Positions 8,638 through 16,097 of a DNA stretch of 64,000 nt are shown in pieces (position 1 is the first letter of the stretch; the number at the start of each line of letters is the position of its first letter). Under the pieces are notes generated by a model. The model did not search any database and was not told the origin of the DNA. It was given only the letters and a program-made list of their open reading frames with translations. Both the position numbers and the translations under genes were made by a program. Source of the DNA: Streptomyces bungoensis (GTDB lineage: Bacteria > Actinomycetota > Actinomycetes > Streptomycetales > Streptomycetaceae); NCBI RefSeq assembly GCF_001514215.1, contig NZ_KQ948875.1, positions 1-64,000 of the forward strand. The letters run 5' to 3'.

Positions 8638-9722
8638 CCACCCAGAGCGGTACCACCGAGGTGCGCGGCGAGACGAGCCGGGCCGACGAGCGCAAGGGCT
8701 TCGACGAGATCACCATCCTCTGGATCTCCGAGGGGATGAGCTGCGACGGCGACACCGTGTCGCTGACCGCCGCCGGCCAGCCCTCCATCGAGGACGTGGT
8801 GCTCGGTCTCATCCCGGGCCTGCCGAAGGTCAACCTGGTCAACAAGGTGCTCTCGCCGAGCCTGGGCGGCGAGGACTTCCTCGCCCCCTACCGGGCGGCC
8901 GCCCGCGGTGAACTGGCCCCGTTCATCCTCGTCATCGAGGGCTCGATCCCCAACCAGAACATCATCGAGGGCGACGGCTACTGGACGTCGTTCGGCAACG
9001 ACCCGGACACCGGCGAACCGCAGACCCTGAACTGGTGGATCGACCAGCTGGCGCCGAAGGCGTGGGCGGTGGTGGCCGCCGGCACCTGCGCCACCTTCGG
9101 CGGCATCCACGCGATGGCCGGCAACCCGACCGGCTGCATGGGGCTCGCGGACTACCTGGGCTGGGACTTCAAGTCGCAGGCCGCGCTGCCGGTGGTGAAC
9201 GTGCCCGGCTGTCCCATCCAGCCCGAGAACTTCATGGAGACCCTGGTCTGGCTGCTCCAGCACGCGGCGGGCGCCGCTCCCCCGCCGCCGCTGGACCACA
9301 TGCTGCGTCCGCAGTGGCTGTTCGGCAAGACCGTGCACGAGGGCTGCGACCGGGCCGCGTACTACGAGCAGGCCGACTTCGCGAAGGACTACAACTCCCC
9401 CAAGTGCCAGGTGAAAGTGGGCTGCTGGGGCCCGGTCGTGAACTGCAACGTACCCAAGCGCGGCTGGATGAACGGCATCGGCGGCTGCCCCAACGTCGGC
9501 GGCATCTGCATCGGCTGCACGATGCCCAGCTTCCCCGACGCCTTCATGCCGTTCATGGACGAACCCCCGGGCGGCACGCTGTCGTCGATGGTGATCCGGC
9601 CGTACGGGGCGGTCATCCGCCGGCTGCGCGGGCTGACCAACGACATGGTGAACCACGAGCCCAAGTGGCGGCACAACAAGCAGAAGCTGACCAGCGGTTA
9701 CGACCCGCACTGGCGCGCCTGA
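8634..9722 (+). CDS. hhyS: Group 1h [NiFe]-hydrogenase small subunit
   Basis: Electron-transfer subunit of an actinobacterial-type (group 1h/5) uptake hydrogenase, 362 aa. It starts directly with cytosolic sequence and has no Tat signal, as expected for this group. The proximal cluster motif reads CDGD (Cys37 to Asp40) where most small subunits have CxxC. In the characterised Ralstonia group 5 enzyme the proximal [4Fe4S] cluster has three Cys and one Asp, which fits. Further Cys-rich segments follow (GTCATFGG, GCP, and in the C-terminal third CWGPVVNC, GGCPNVGG, CIGCTMP) for the other clusters. Start codon overlaps the HHE gene stop. It passes electrons from H2 oxidation towards the respiratory chain; the acceptor is not evident here. 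Confidence 0.95.
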   Translation: MTTQSGTTEVRGETSRADERKGFDEITILWISEGMSCDGDTVSLTAAGQPSIEDVVLGLIPGLPKVNLVNKVLSPSLGGEDFLAPYRAAARGELAPFILVIEGSIPNQNIIEGDGYWTSFGNDPDTGEPQTLNWWIDQLAPKAWAVVAAGTCATFGGIHAMAGNPTGCMGLADYLGWDFKSQAALPVVNVPGCPIQPENFMETLVWLLQHAAGAAPPPPLDHMLRPQWLFGKTVHEGCDRAAYYEQADFAKDYNSPKCQVKVGCWGPVVNCNVPKRGWMNGIGGCPNVGGICIGCTMPSFPDAFMPFMDEPPGGTLSSMVIRPYGAVIRRLRGLTNDMVNHEPKWRHNKQKLTSGYDPHWRA

Positions 9723-9785
9723 CGCCGTCCGTCCCCGTCCCGCCACCGATCCGCCCGACCCGAACAGCGAGGGGCAGAACCGCAG

Positions 9786-11579
9786 ATGACCACCACCCAA
9801 TCCCGGCCCACCGAGCGCAAACCCGCGCAGATCGTCGACATGTCCTGGGATCCCATCACCCGGATCATCGGGAACCTGGGTATCTACACCAAGATCGACT
9901 TCGCCAACCAGGAAGTCGTGGAGTGCCACAGCACGTCGTCGCTGTTCCGCGGCTACTCGGTGTTCATGAAGGGCAAGGACCCGCGGGACGCCGGATTCAT
10001 CACCTCGCGGATCTGCGGCATCTGCGGCGACAACCACACCACCTGCTCCAACTACGCGCAGCAGATGGCCTACGGCGTCAAGCCGCCGAAGCTCGCCGAG
10101 CACATCACCAACCTGGGCGAGGCGGCGGAGTACATCTTCGACCACACGATCTTCCAGGACAACCTGGTCTTCGTGGACTTCTGCGAGGCGATGGTCAAGG
10201 CCACCAACCCCGGTGTCCTGGCCCGTGCCGAACGCACCGACGCGCCCCGCGGGGACGTCCACGGCTACCGCACCATCGCCGACATCATGAAGGCCTTCAA
10301 CCCCTTCGAGGGCGAGGTCTACAAGGAGGCGCTGAAGGTCAGCCGGATCACCCGGGAGATGTTCTGCCTGATGGAGGGGCGGCACGTGCACCCCTCCACG
10401 CTGTACCCGGGCGGGGTCGGCACGATGCCGCAGCCGAGCACCTTCACCGACTACCTCAGCCGCCTGATGCGCGTCATCGACTTCATCAAGAAGGCGGTGG
10501 CGATGAACGACGACGTCTTCGACTTCTTCTACGAGGCGCTGCCCGGCTACGAGGAGGTCGGCAAGCGCCGCATCCTGCTGGGCTGCTGGGGCGCCTTCCA
10601 GAACCCGGACGTCGTCGACTACCGCTACGCGACGATGAACGAGTGGGGCCGGGCGATGTACGTCACGCCGGGCGTCATCGTGGACGGCAAGCTGGTCACC
10701 AACAACCTGATCGACATCAACCTCGGGCTGCGCATCATGCTGGGCAGCTCCTTCTACGAGGACTGGGTGAACGAGGACCCGTTCGTCACCCACGACCCGC
10801 TCGGCAACCCCGTCGACATGCGCCACCCGTGGAACCAGACCACCGTGCCGGTGCCGCAGAAGCGGGACTTCGACGGCAACTACAGCTGGGTGATGAGCCC
10901 GCGCTGGTACCACCAGGACAGCGGCGAGCACCTCGCCCTCGACACGGGCGGCGGTCCGCTCGCCCGGCTGTGGTCGACCGCGCTCAGCGGCCTGGTCGAC
11001 ACGCCGTACGTCAAGGCGGCCGGCGGCGCCGTCCGCATCACCCTGCCCAAGGGCGAGAAGCTGCCGGAGACGACCCTGGAGTGGCGCATCCCGAAGTGGA
11101 GCAACACCCTGGAACGGGACCGCGCCCGGCCGTACTTCATCGCCTACGCCGCCGCCATGGCCCTGCAGTTCCTGGAGGAGGCCATGGGGATGCTCCGCAG
11201 CGGGGACACCAAGGTCTACGAGAACTTCGAGGTGCCGGACGAGTCGATCGGCTGCGGCTTCCACGAGGCGGTGCGCGGTGTCCTCTCCCATCACCTGGTG
11301 ATCCGCGACAAGAAGATCGCCAACTACCACCCGTACCCGCCGACCCCGTGGAACGCCAGCCCCCGCGACATCTACGGCACCCCCGGGCCGTACGAGGACG
11401 CCGTGCAGGGCCAGCCGATCTTCGAGGAGAACGGGCCGGACGACTTCAAGGGCGTCGACATCATGCGGACCGTGCGCAGCTTCGACCCCTGCCTGCCGTG
11501 CGGCGTCCACATGTACATGGGCAAGGGCAGGACCCTGACCACGGTGCACTCGCCGACGTACGGCGCGAACCATGGCTGA
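9786..11579 (+). CDS. hhyL: Group 1h [NiFe]-hydrogenase large (catalytic) subunit
   Basis: Catalytic subunit, 597 aa, holding the Ni-Fe(CN)2CO centre. The two ligand motifs are intact: RICGICGDNH at residues 75-84 (Cys77, Cys80, with H84) and DPCLPCGVH at 567-575 (Cys569, Cys572, H575). Twenty-two residues follow H575, the position after which large subunits are normally cut, and a maturation endopeptidase is encoded at 19237. Group 1h enzymes of Streptomyces oxidise atmospheric H2 with high affinity during sporulation or starvation (established for the family). The gene is 63 bp after hhyS and overlaps the next gene by 8 bp. Confidence 0.96.
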   Translation: MTTTQSRPTERKPAQIVDMSWDPITRIIGNLGIYTKIDFANQEVVECHSTSSLFRGYSVFMKGKDPRDAGFITSRICGICGDNHTTCSNYAQQMAYGVKPPKLAEHITNLGEAAEYIFDHTIFQDNLVFVDFCEAMVKATNPGVLARAERTDAPRGDVHGYRTIADIMKAFNPFEGEVYKEALKVSRITREMFCLMEGRHVHPSTLYPGGVGTMPQPSTFTDYLSRLMRVIDFIKKAVAMNDDVFDFFYEALPGYEEVGKRRILLGCWGAFQNPDVVDYRYATMNEWGRAMYVTPGVIVDGKLVTNNLIDINLGLRIMLGSSFYEDWVNEDPFVTHDPLGNPVDMRHPWNQTTVPVPQKRDFDGNYSWVMSPRWYHQDSGEHLALDTGGGPLARLWSTALSGLVDTPYVKAAGGAVRITLPKGEKLPETTLEWRIPKWSNTLERDRARPYFIAYAAAMALQFLEEAMGMLRSGDTKVYENFEVPDESIGCGFHEAVRGVLSHHLVIRDKKIANYHPYPPTPWNASPRDIYGTPGPYEDAVQGQPIFEENGPDDFKGVDIMRTVRSFDPCLPCGVHMYMGKGRTLTTVHSPTYGANHG

Positions 11580-12135
11580 CGCCGGCGCGGCGCGGCTGGC
11601 GGACCCGGCGGTGGAGGCGCGGCTCGCCCGCCTCGACGAGGTGCTGGCCGGGCTGGAACCGGCTCCCGGCCCGGCCCTGGAGGCGGTGCGGCTGCTGACC
11701 GAGGTCTACGGCGAGGCCCTCGCGCGGGTCCTGGACCACGCGGACACCCGGCTCGGGGAGCTGCTCGCCGGCGACGAACTGGTGGGACACCTGATGGTGC
11801 TGCACGACATCCACCCGGAGTCCCCGGAGGACCGTGCCGCCCGTGCGGTCGAGCGGCTGCGGCCCGCGGTGCGCGAGCGCGGCGGCGACCTGGAGTGGGC
11901 GGGGACCGACGGCACGGTGGCGCGGGTGCGGCTGAGCACCGGCGGCGGGTGCGGTTCCGGGTGCGGCGGCGGCTCCTCGGACGTCGAGGAGGCGGTCCGG
12001 GCGGCGGTGCTGGCGGTCGCCCCGGAACTGACCTCGGTGGAGACGGTGCGGGAGGACGCCGCACGCACGGCGGCCCCGGCGTTCGTACCGCTGGCGACCG
12101 TCAAGCGCCGGGCCGCGCCGCAGGAGGCGCGGTGA
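11572..12135 (+). CDS. NifU-like protein with altered Cys spacing
   Basis: A 187-aa protein. The first 90 residues are helical and unrelated to classic NifU; residues about 95-160 resemble the NifU C-terminal (Nfu) Fe-S scaffold domain. The metal motif reads GGCGSGCGGGSS, with Cys127 and Cys131 spaced CX3C instead of the usual CXXC of Nfu (GACGSCPSS type). NifU-like proteins accompany many group 1h hydrogenase operons, probably helping to load Fe-S clusters into HhyS (inference). It overlaps hhyL by 8 bp and is coupled to the next gene by GTGA, so it sits firmly inside the operon. Confidence 0.8.
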   Translation: MADAGAARLADPAVEARLARLDEVLAGLEPAPGPALEAVRLLTEVYGEALARVLDHADTRLGELLAGDELVGHLMVLHDIHPESPEDRAARAVERLRPAVRERGGDLEWAGTDGTVARVRLSTGGGCGSGCGGGSSDVEEAVRAAVLAVAPELTSVETVREDAARTAAPAFVPLATVKRRAAPQEAR

Positions 12136-12728
12136 GCGTGGACGGGGCACTCGCCCGGGTCATCCGGTCCGCCGCCGACCGCGCGGCGGCGGCCGGGGCG
12201 GAGACCTGCGAGCTGTGCGCCGCGCGCGTGGCCGGCGAGCACCCCCATCTGTACGACACCGGGGCCGACGAGGTGCGGTGCGTGTGCGGCCCCTGCTCGG
12301 TGCTGTTCGCCGACGACGGCAGCGGACAGGGCCGCTACCGGCTGGTGCCCCGGCGCCGGCTGCGGCTGCCGCCGGTCGACACGGCGGTGCTGGGCGTCCC
12401 GGTGGGGCTGGTGTTCTTCGTGCCGCGCTCCGACGGCACGGTCACCGCCCAGGGGCCGAGCCCGGCCGGGGCCATGCGGTGGGAGGTGGACGCGGCGGCC
12501 TGGCAGCGGCTGGCCGCCACCGTTCCGCGGCTCGCCGCCATGACCCCCGATGTCGAGGCGCTGCTGGTGAACACCGTGCGCGGCCTCGACGAGCACTGGA
12601 TCGTGCCGGTCGACGACTGCTACCGGATGATCGCCCTGATCCGCCGCGAGTGGCGGGGCCTGTCCGGTGGCGGCCGGGTCTGGCCGGCCGTAGAACAGTT
12701 CTTCAGGGAGCTGACCGAGCGGTCGTAA
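12132..12728 (+). CDS. DUF5947 family protein (hydrogenase-associated)
   Basis: A 198-aa protein beginning at GTG 12132, whose GTGA overlaps the upstream stop. Near the N-terminus it has CELC (Cys26/Cys29) and CVCGPC (Cys50/52/55), suitable for a zinc or Fe-S site. The rest is a soluble domain with few charged clusters and the conserved-looking VPVDDCYRMIALIRREW near residues 157-173. The family (DUF5947, recognised from its hydrogenase context and Cys pattern) has no assigned reaction. A role as rubredoxin- or zinc-ribbon-like assembly factor or electron carrier is only inference. Confidence 0.75.
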   Translation: MSVDGALARVIRSAADRAAAAGAETCELCAARVAGEHPHLYDTGADEVRCVCGPCSVLFADDGSGQGRYRLVPRRRLRLPPVDTAVLGVPVGLVFFVPRSDGTVTAQGPSPAGAMRWEVDAAAWQRLAATVPRLAAMTPDVEALLVNTVRGLDEHWIVPVDDCYRMIALIRREWRGLSGGGRVWPAVEQFFRELTERS

Positions 12729-12749
12729 GGACCCGGAAGGAGATCCGAC

Positions 12750-12956
12750 ATGGGCAGCATCCGAGTGGGCCGCCCCCAGGCGAAGCCCGACACCCCCACC
12801 CACGTGCGCGGGCTGCACCAGGGCAACAAGGGCCCCTATCAGCACCAGCCCGGACACCACGAGGACGGCAGCTCCGACGCGCGCCGTTCCACCGGGGTCC
12901 ACTGGAAGCGGCATGACGCCCTGGTGAAGGCCATGCCGAACATCTCGCCCGGATGA
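12750..12956 (+). CDS. Small hydrogenase-operon protein (68 aa)
   Basis: A 68-aa, His/Gly/Pro-rich polar protein with no membrane segment, following a strong AAGGAG site about eight bases before ATG 12750. It has seven His residues, several within HQGNKGPYQHQPGHH, and ends with a PNISPG tail. The composition suggests little stable fold alone and perhaps metal or partner binding. Its place between DUF5947 and hypA, with tight spacing and its own Shine-Dalgarno site, argues that it is real. No family is recognised with certainty; similar short proteins occur beside actinobacterial-type hydrogenases. Confidence 0.7.
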   Translation: MGSIRVGRPQAKPDTPTHVRGLHQGNKGPYQHQPGHHEDGSSDARRSTGVHWKRHDALVKAMPNISPG

Positions 12957-12986
12957 GAGAGCAGATGAGAGAGCAGGAGTGACGCC

Positions 12987-13175
12987 ATGAAGTTCGGCAG
13001 GAGAAGGCGAACCGCGCGAGCGGGGATGTCGGGACGTCAGCTGCTGGTGGCGCAGGCCGCGCTGGCCGGCGGCCTGGTCGCGGCCCTGTTCGTCAGGGAA
13101 CTCCCCGGCGTGCTGCGCGAGTTGCGCATCTACCGGATGACGGGTGGCCTGCGCGCGGGCCGCCGGTACCCCTGA
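12987..13175 (+). CDS. Small single-span membrane protein (62 aa) in hydrogenase operon
   Basis: A 62-aa protein with a very basic N-terminus (KFGRRRRTAR), one hydrophobic helix (about residues 20-40, LLVAQAALAGGLVAALFV) and a short Arg-containing tail. AGGAG lies a few bases before ATG 12987. The positive-inside rule predicts N-in topology. It sits between the 68-aa protein and hypA, six bases before the latter. HhyS has no membrane anchor, so a one-span protein in the operon could help attach the hydrogenase to the membrane or quinone pool, but this is speculation. Family unknown (resembles proteins annotated DUF6893). Confidence 0.68.
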   Translation: MKFGRRRRTARAGMSGRQLLVAQAALAGGLVAALFVRELPGVLRELRIYRMTGGLRAGRRYP

Positions 13176-13180
13176 GCGCC

Positions 13181-13528
13181 GTGCACGAGCTGTCGATCGC
13201 GACCGCGATCGTGGAACAGGCCGGCGAGATCGCCCGTGCGGACGGCTCGGACCGGGTGTCGTCGGTGACGGTCCGCGTCGGCGAGCTGGCCGGTGTCGTC
13301 CCGGACGCGCTGCACTTCGCGTTCGAGGTCGCCCGGGAGGGCACGCCGCTCGCCGGGGCGCGGCTCGTCGTGGAACCGGTGACCGCGCGGGCCTGGTGCG
13401 GCGGGTGTGCCGAGGAGTTCACGCTCGGCATGCCGCCGTTCTTCTGGTGCCCGCACTGCGACCGGCCCTCGCAGGAGCTGCGCAGCGGCCGGGAGCTGGA
13501 GATCACGGGCGTCGAAGCGGTGCTCTGA
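13181..13528 (+). CDS. hypA: Hydrogenase nickel-insertion protein HypA
   Basis: HypA, 115 aa, starting GTG 13181 so that the nickel-binding His is residue 2 (MHEL). The structural zinc site is complete: CGGC at Cys73/Cys76 and CPHC at Cys90/Cys93. HypA works with HypB to deliver Ni2+ to the large subunit after the Fe(CN)2CO group is in place. It is the last gene of the plus-strand hydrogenase operon, separated from the other hyp genes, which are on the opposite strand and converge on it. Immediately followed by a strong hairpin. Confidence 0.95.
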   Translation: MHELSIATAIVEQAGEIARADGSDRVSSVTVRVGELAGVVPDALHFAFEVAREGTPLAGARLVVEPVTARAWCGGCAEEFTLGMPPFFWCPHCDRPSQELRSGRELEITGVEAVL

Positions 13529-13532
13529 CCGC

Positions 13533-13567
13533 GGCCGGCCCCCGCCCTTCGAGGGCGGGGGCCGGCC
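13533..13567. terminator. Bidirectional terminator between hypA and hypE
   Basis: Perfect 15-bp GC-rich stem (13533-13547 with 13553-13567) and a five-base loop, starting five bases after the hypA stop and ending 16 bases before the hypE stop on the other strand. No U-tract, as is usual in Streptomyces. It serves both converging operons. Confidence 0.85.
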
Positions 13568-13583
13568 GTCGTCCCGGGGCGGG

Positions 13584-14672
13584 TCAGCAGATGCGCGGCA
13601 GCTGCTCCCCGAGCGGCAGGTCCACCACCCGGGTGCCGCCGAGACCGGTGGCGACGGTGACCATGCCGGGGTGGTCCGCCACGCACTCGCCGATGACGGC
13701 GGCGCCGCTCCCCTGCGGGTGGGCGTGCATCGCCGCCAGCACGGCCTCGGCGTGCTCAGGGGGCACGAAGGCGACGAGCCGGCCCTCGTTGGCGACGTAC
13801 AGCGGGTCCAGGCCGAGGAAGCCGCAGGCGTTGACCACCTCGTCCGGCACGGGGATGGCGCGTTCGCGCAGCCGGACGCCGGTGCCGGAGGCGCGGGCGA
13901 TCTCGTTCAGGGAGGCGCCCAGGCCGCCCCGGGTCGGGTCGCGCAGGACGTGGATGTCGGGGGTGACCGCCAGCATGGCGGCCACCAGCCCGGCCAGCGG
14001 CGCGGTGTCGGAGGCGATCTCGACCCCGAACTCCAGGCCCTCCCGCACGCTCATGATCGCCACGCCGTGCAGGCCGATCGGGCCGCTGACGACGACGGTG
14101 TCGCCGGGCCGGGCCCGCTGCGGGCGGATGTCGACGCCGTCGGGGACGAGGCCGACGCCGGCGGTGGTGACGTAGACGCCGTCGCCGTGCCCGGACTCGA
14201 CGACCTTGGTGTCGCCGGTGGCCACGGTGACCCCGGCCGCCTCGGCGGCCGTGCCGATGGCGCGGGCGATCCGCCCGACCACGGCGAGCTCCACGCCCTC
14301 CTCCAGGACGAAGGCGCAGGACAGGTACGCCGGCCGCGCCCCGCTCATCGCGAGGTCGTTGACGGTGCCGTTGACGGCGAGGTCGCCGAGGCTGCCGCCG
14401 GGAAAGAACAGCGGCCGGACGACGTAGGAGTCGGTGGAGAAGGCCAGCCGGGCCCCGCCCAGGTCCAGGACGGCCGAGTCGGTGAGGGCGGCCAGGGTGG
14501 GGTTGCCGTAGGCAGGGGCGAAGACCTGCTCGATCAGCTCGGCGGACAGGGCGCCGCCGCCGCCGTGGCCCATGACCACGACCGGCTGGTCGCGCAGGGG
14601 GGCGGGGCAGGTCCAGTTCGCGGGGTCGACTGCGGGGCCGGCGGCCGCTTCGGGGGTGGCGAGGTCAGCCAA
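13584..14672 (-). CDS. hypE: Hydrogenase maturation protein HypE
   Basis: HypE, 362 aa, a PurM/AIR-synthase-fold ATP-dependent enzyme that dehydrates thiocarbamate on its C-terminal Cys to the cyanide ligand of the active-site iron. The terminal PRIC signature is intact (Cys362). MGHGGGG near residue 34 and the VATGDTKVV and RDPTRGG segments match the family. The start is TTG at 14672, overlapping the hypD stop by eight bases; AGGAGGAG lies about ten bases upstream within hypD and no better ATG/GTG is available before the conserved MGHGGGG. Last gene of the hypX-to-hypE transcript. Confidence 0.94.
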   Translation of the reverse strand: MADLATPEAAAGPAVDPANWTCPAPLRDQPVVVMGHGGGGALSAELIEQVFAPAYGNPTLAALTDSAVLDLGGARLAFSTDSYVVRPLFFPGGSLGDLAVNGTVNDLAMSGARPAYLSCAFVLEEGVELAVVGRIARAIGTAAEAAGVTVATGDTKVVESGHGDGVYVTTAGVGLVPDGVDIRPQRARPGDTVVVSGPIGLHGVAIMSVREGLEFGVEIASDTAPLAGLVAAMLAVTPDIHVLRDPTRGGLGASLNEIARASGTGVRLRERAIPVPDEVVNACGFLGLDPLYVANEGRLVAFVPPEHAEAVLAAMHAHPQGSGAAVIGECVADHPGMVTVATGLGGTRVVDLPLGEQLPRIC

Positions 14673-15807
14673 CGGGGTTCATCTCCTCCTGCGGGATGCG
14701 GGAGCCCGGCGCCGGGCTGCCGTTCATCCGGCGGTACAGGTAGTAGGCCGCGCAGGCGCCCTCGGTGGAGACCATGGTGGCGCCGAGCGGGGTGCGCGGG
14801 GTGCAGGCCGTGCCGAACGCCTCGCACTCGGTGGGCTTGATCAGGCCCTGCAGCACCTCGCCGGCGCGGCACACGGCGGGTTCCTCGGTGCGGATGCCGG
14901 TGACGTCGAAGCGGTACTCGGCGTCGTAGGCGCGGAAGGCGTCGGTCAGCCGCCAGCCGCTGGCGGGGATGCGGCCGATGCCGCGCCAGTTGCGGTCGGC
15001 GACCTCGAAGACCTCTTCGAGCATGCGCAGGGCCGCCGGGTTGCCCTGGTCGCGCACGGCCCGGGGGTAGGCGTTGTCCACCCGGTGCTCGCCGCGCTCC
15101 AGCTGGTGCACGGCGCGGCGGACGCCTTCGAGGATGTCCAGGGGTTCGAAGCCGGTCACCACGATCGGCACCCGGTGCCTCTCGGCGAGTGCCGGGTACT
15201 CGGCGGTACCCATGACGCTGCACACGTGCCCGGCGGCGAGGAAGCCCTGCACCCGGCAGGCGGGGGCCGACATGATGGCCTCGATCGCCGGGGGGACCCG
15301 GACGTGCGACACCAGCAGGCTGAAGTTGTCCAGGCCCAGGCGGCGGGCCTGGTGGACGGCCATGGCGTTGGCGGGGGCGGTGGTCTCGAAGCCGATGGCG
15401 AAGAACACGACCTGCCGGCCGGGGTTCTTGCGGGCGAGGTCGAGGGCGTCGAGCGGGGAGTACACGACGCGTACGTCGCCGCCCTCGCCCTTGACCCGGA
15501 ACAGGTCGCGGTCGGTGCCGGGCACGCGCAGCATGTCGCCGAACGAGCAGAAGATCACCTCGGGGCGGGCGGCGATCGCCAGCGCCTTGTCGATGACCTC
15601 GAGCGGGGTGACGCACACCGGGCAGCCGGGGCCGTGGATCAACTCGACCTTTTCCGGCAGGAGCTGGTCGATGCCGTGCCGGATGATGGAGTGCGTCTGG
15701 CCGCCGCAGACCTCCATCAGGGCCCAGGGCCGGGTGACCGTGGCGTGGATCTCGTCCAGCAGCCGGCGGGCCAGATCAGGGTCGTTGAACTCGTCGATGT
15801 ACTTCAT
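14665..15807 (-). CDS. hypD: Hydrogenase maturation protein HypD
   Basis: HypD, 380 aa, the Fe-S scaffold that with HypC assembles Fe(CN)2CO. Family motifs are present: CGGQTH near residue 34, GPGCPVCVTP near residue 70, GFETTAP near residue 150, and the C-terminal Cys set for the [4Fe4S] cluster in CRAGEVLQG, ECEAFG, ACTPRTPLG and EGACAAYY. It is coupled to hypC by an ATGA overlap and to hypE by an eight-base overlap. Order hypF-hypC-hypD-hypE is standard for this cluster. Confidence 0.96.
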   Translation of the reverse strand: MKYIDEFNDPDLARRLLDEIHATVTRPWALMEVCGGQTHSIIRHGIDQLLPEKVELIHGPGCPVCVTPLEVIDKALAIAARPEVIFCSFGDMLRVPGTDRDLFRVKGEGGDVRVVYSPLDALDLARKNPGRQVVFFAIGFETTAPANAMAVHQARRLGLDNFSLLVSHVRVPPAIEAIMSAPACRVQGFLAAGHVCSVMGTAEYPALAERHRVPIVVTGFEPLDILEGVRRAVHQLERGEHRVDNAYPRAVRDQGNPAALRMLEEVFEVADRNWRGIGRIPASGWRLTDAFRAYDAEYRFDVTGIRTEEPAVCRAGEVLQGLIKPTECEAFGTACTPRTPLGATMVSTEGACAAYYLYRRMNGSPAPGSRIPQEEMNPVG

Positions 15808-16094
15808 CGGACCTCACTCCCGCTCTCCTGCCGGGCCGCCTGCTCCCAGGCGTCACCGAACTCCTCCTCCAGCAGTCCCAGTTGCTCGAACAGCTCCAGG
15901 GACGCCCGCGCCGACTCCTCGTCCAGGCGCTGCAGCGCGAACCCGACGTGGACGATCACGTACTCGCCCACCCGTACGTCGGGCAGGTACTCCAGGCAGG
16001 CCTGCTTGCGTACTCCGCCGAAGTCGATCAGCCCGGTGAGCGGGTCGGCGCCGTCGTCGATGGCGACGACCTTGCCGGGCACGGCCAGACACAT
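15804..16094 (-). CDS. hypC: Hydrogenase assembly chaperone HypC
   Basis: HypC/HybG family chaperone, 96 aa, starting MCLAVPGKV. The Cys2 left after Met removal binds the iron of the Fe(CN)2CO unit together with HypD, and later the large-subunit precursor. The beta-barrel part ends near residue 75; a helical acidic tail follows (ESARASLELFEQLG), as is common. Three bases separate it from hypF upstream and ATGA couples it to hypD downstream. Confidence 0.95.
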   Translation of the reverse strand: MCLAVPGKVVAIDDGADPLTGLIDFGGVRKQACLEYLPDVRVGEYVIVHVGFALQRLDEESARASLELFEQLGLLEEEFGDAWEQAARQESGSEVR

Positions 16095-16097
16095 GGG

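Noticed and set aside
8592..11573. Long minus-strand open frame opposite hhyS and hhyL
   Set aside because: hhyS and hhyL have unmistakable catalytic motifs on the plus strand; the antisense frame has none.
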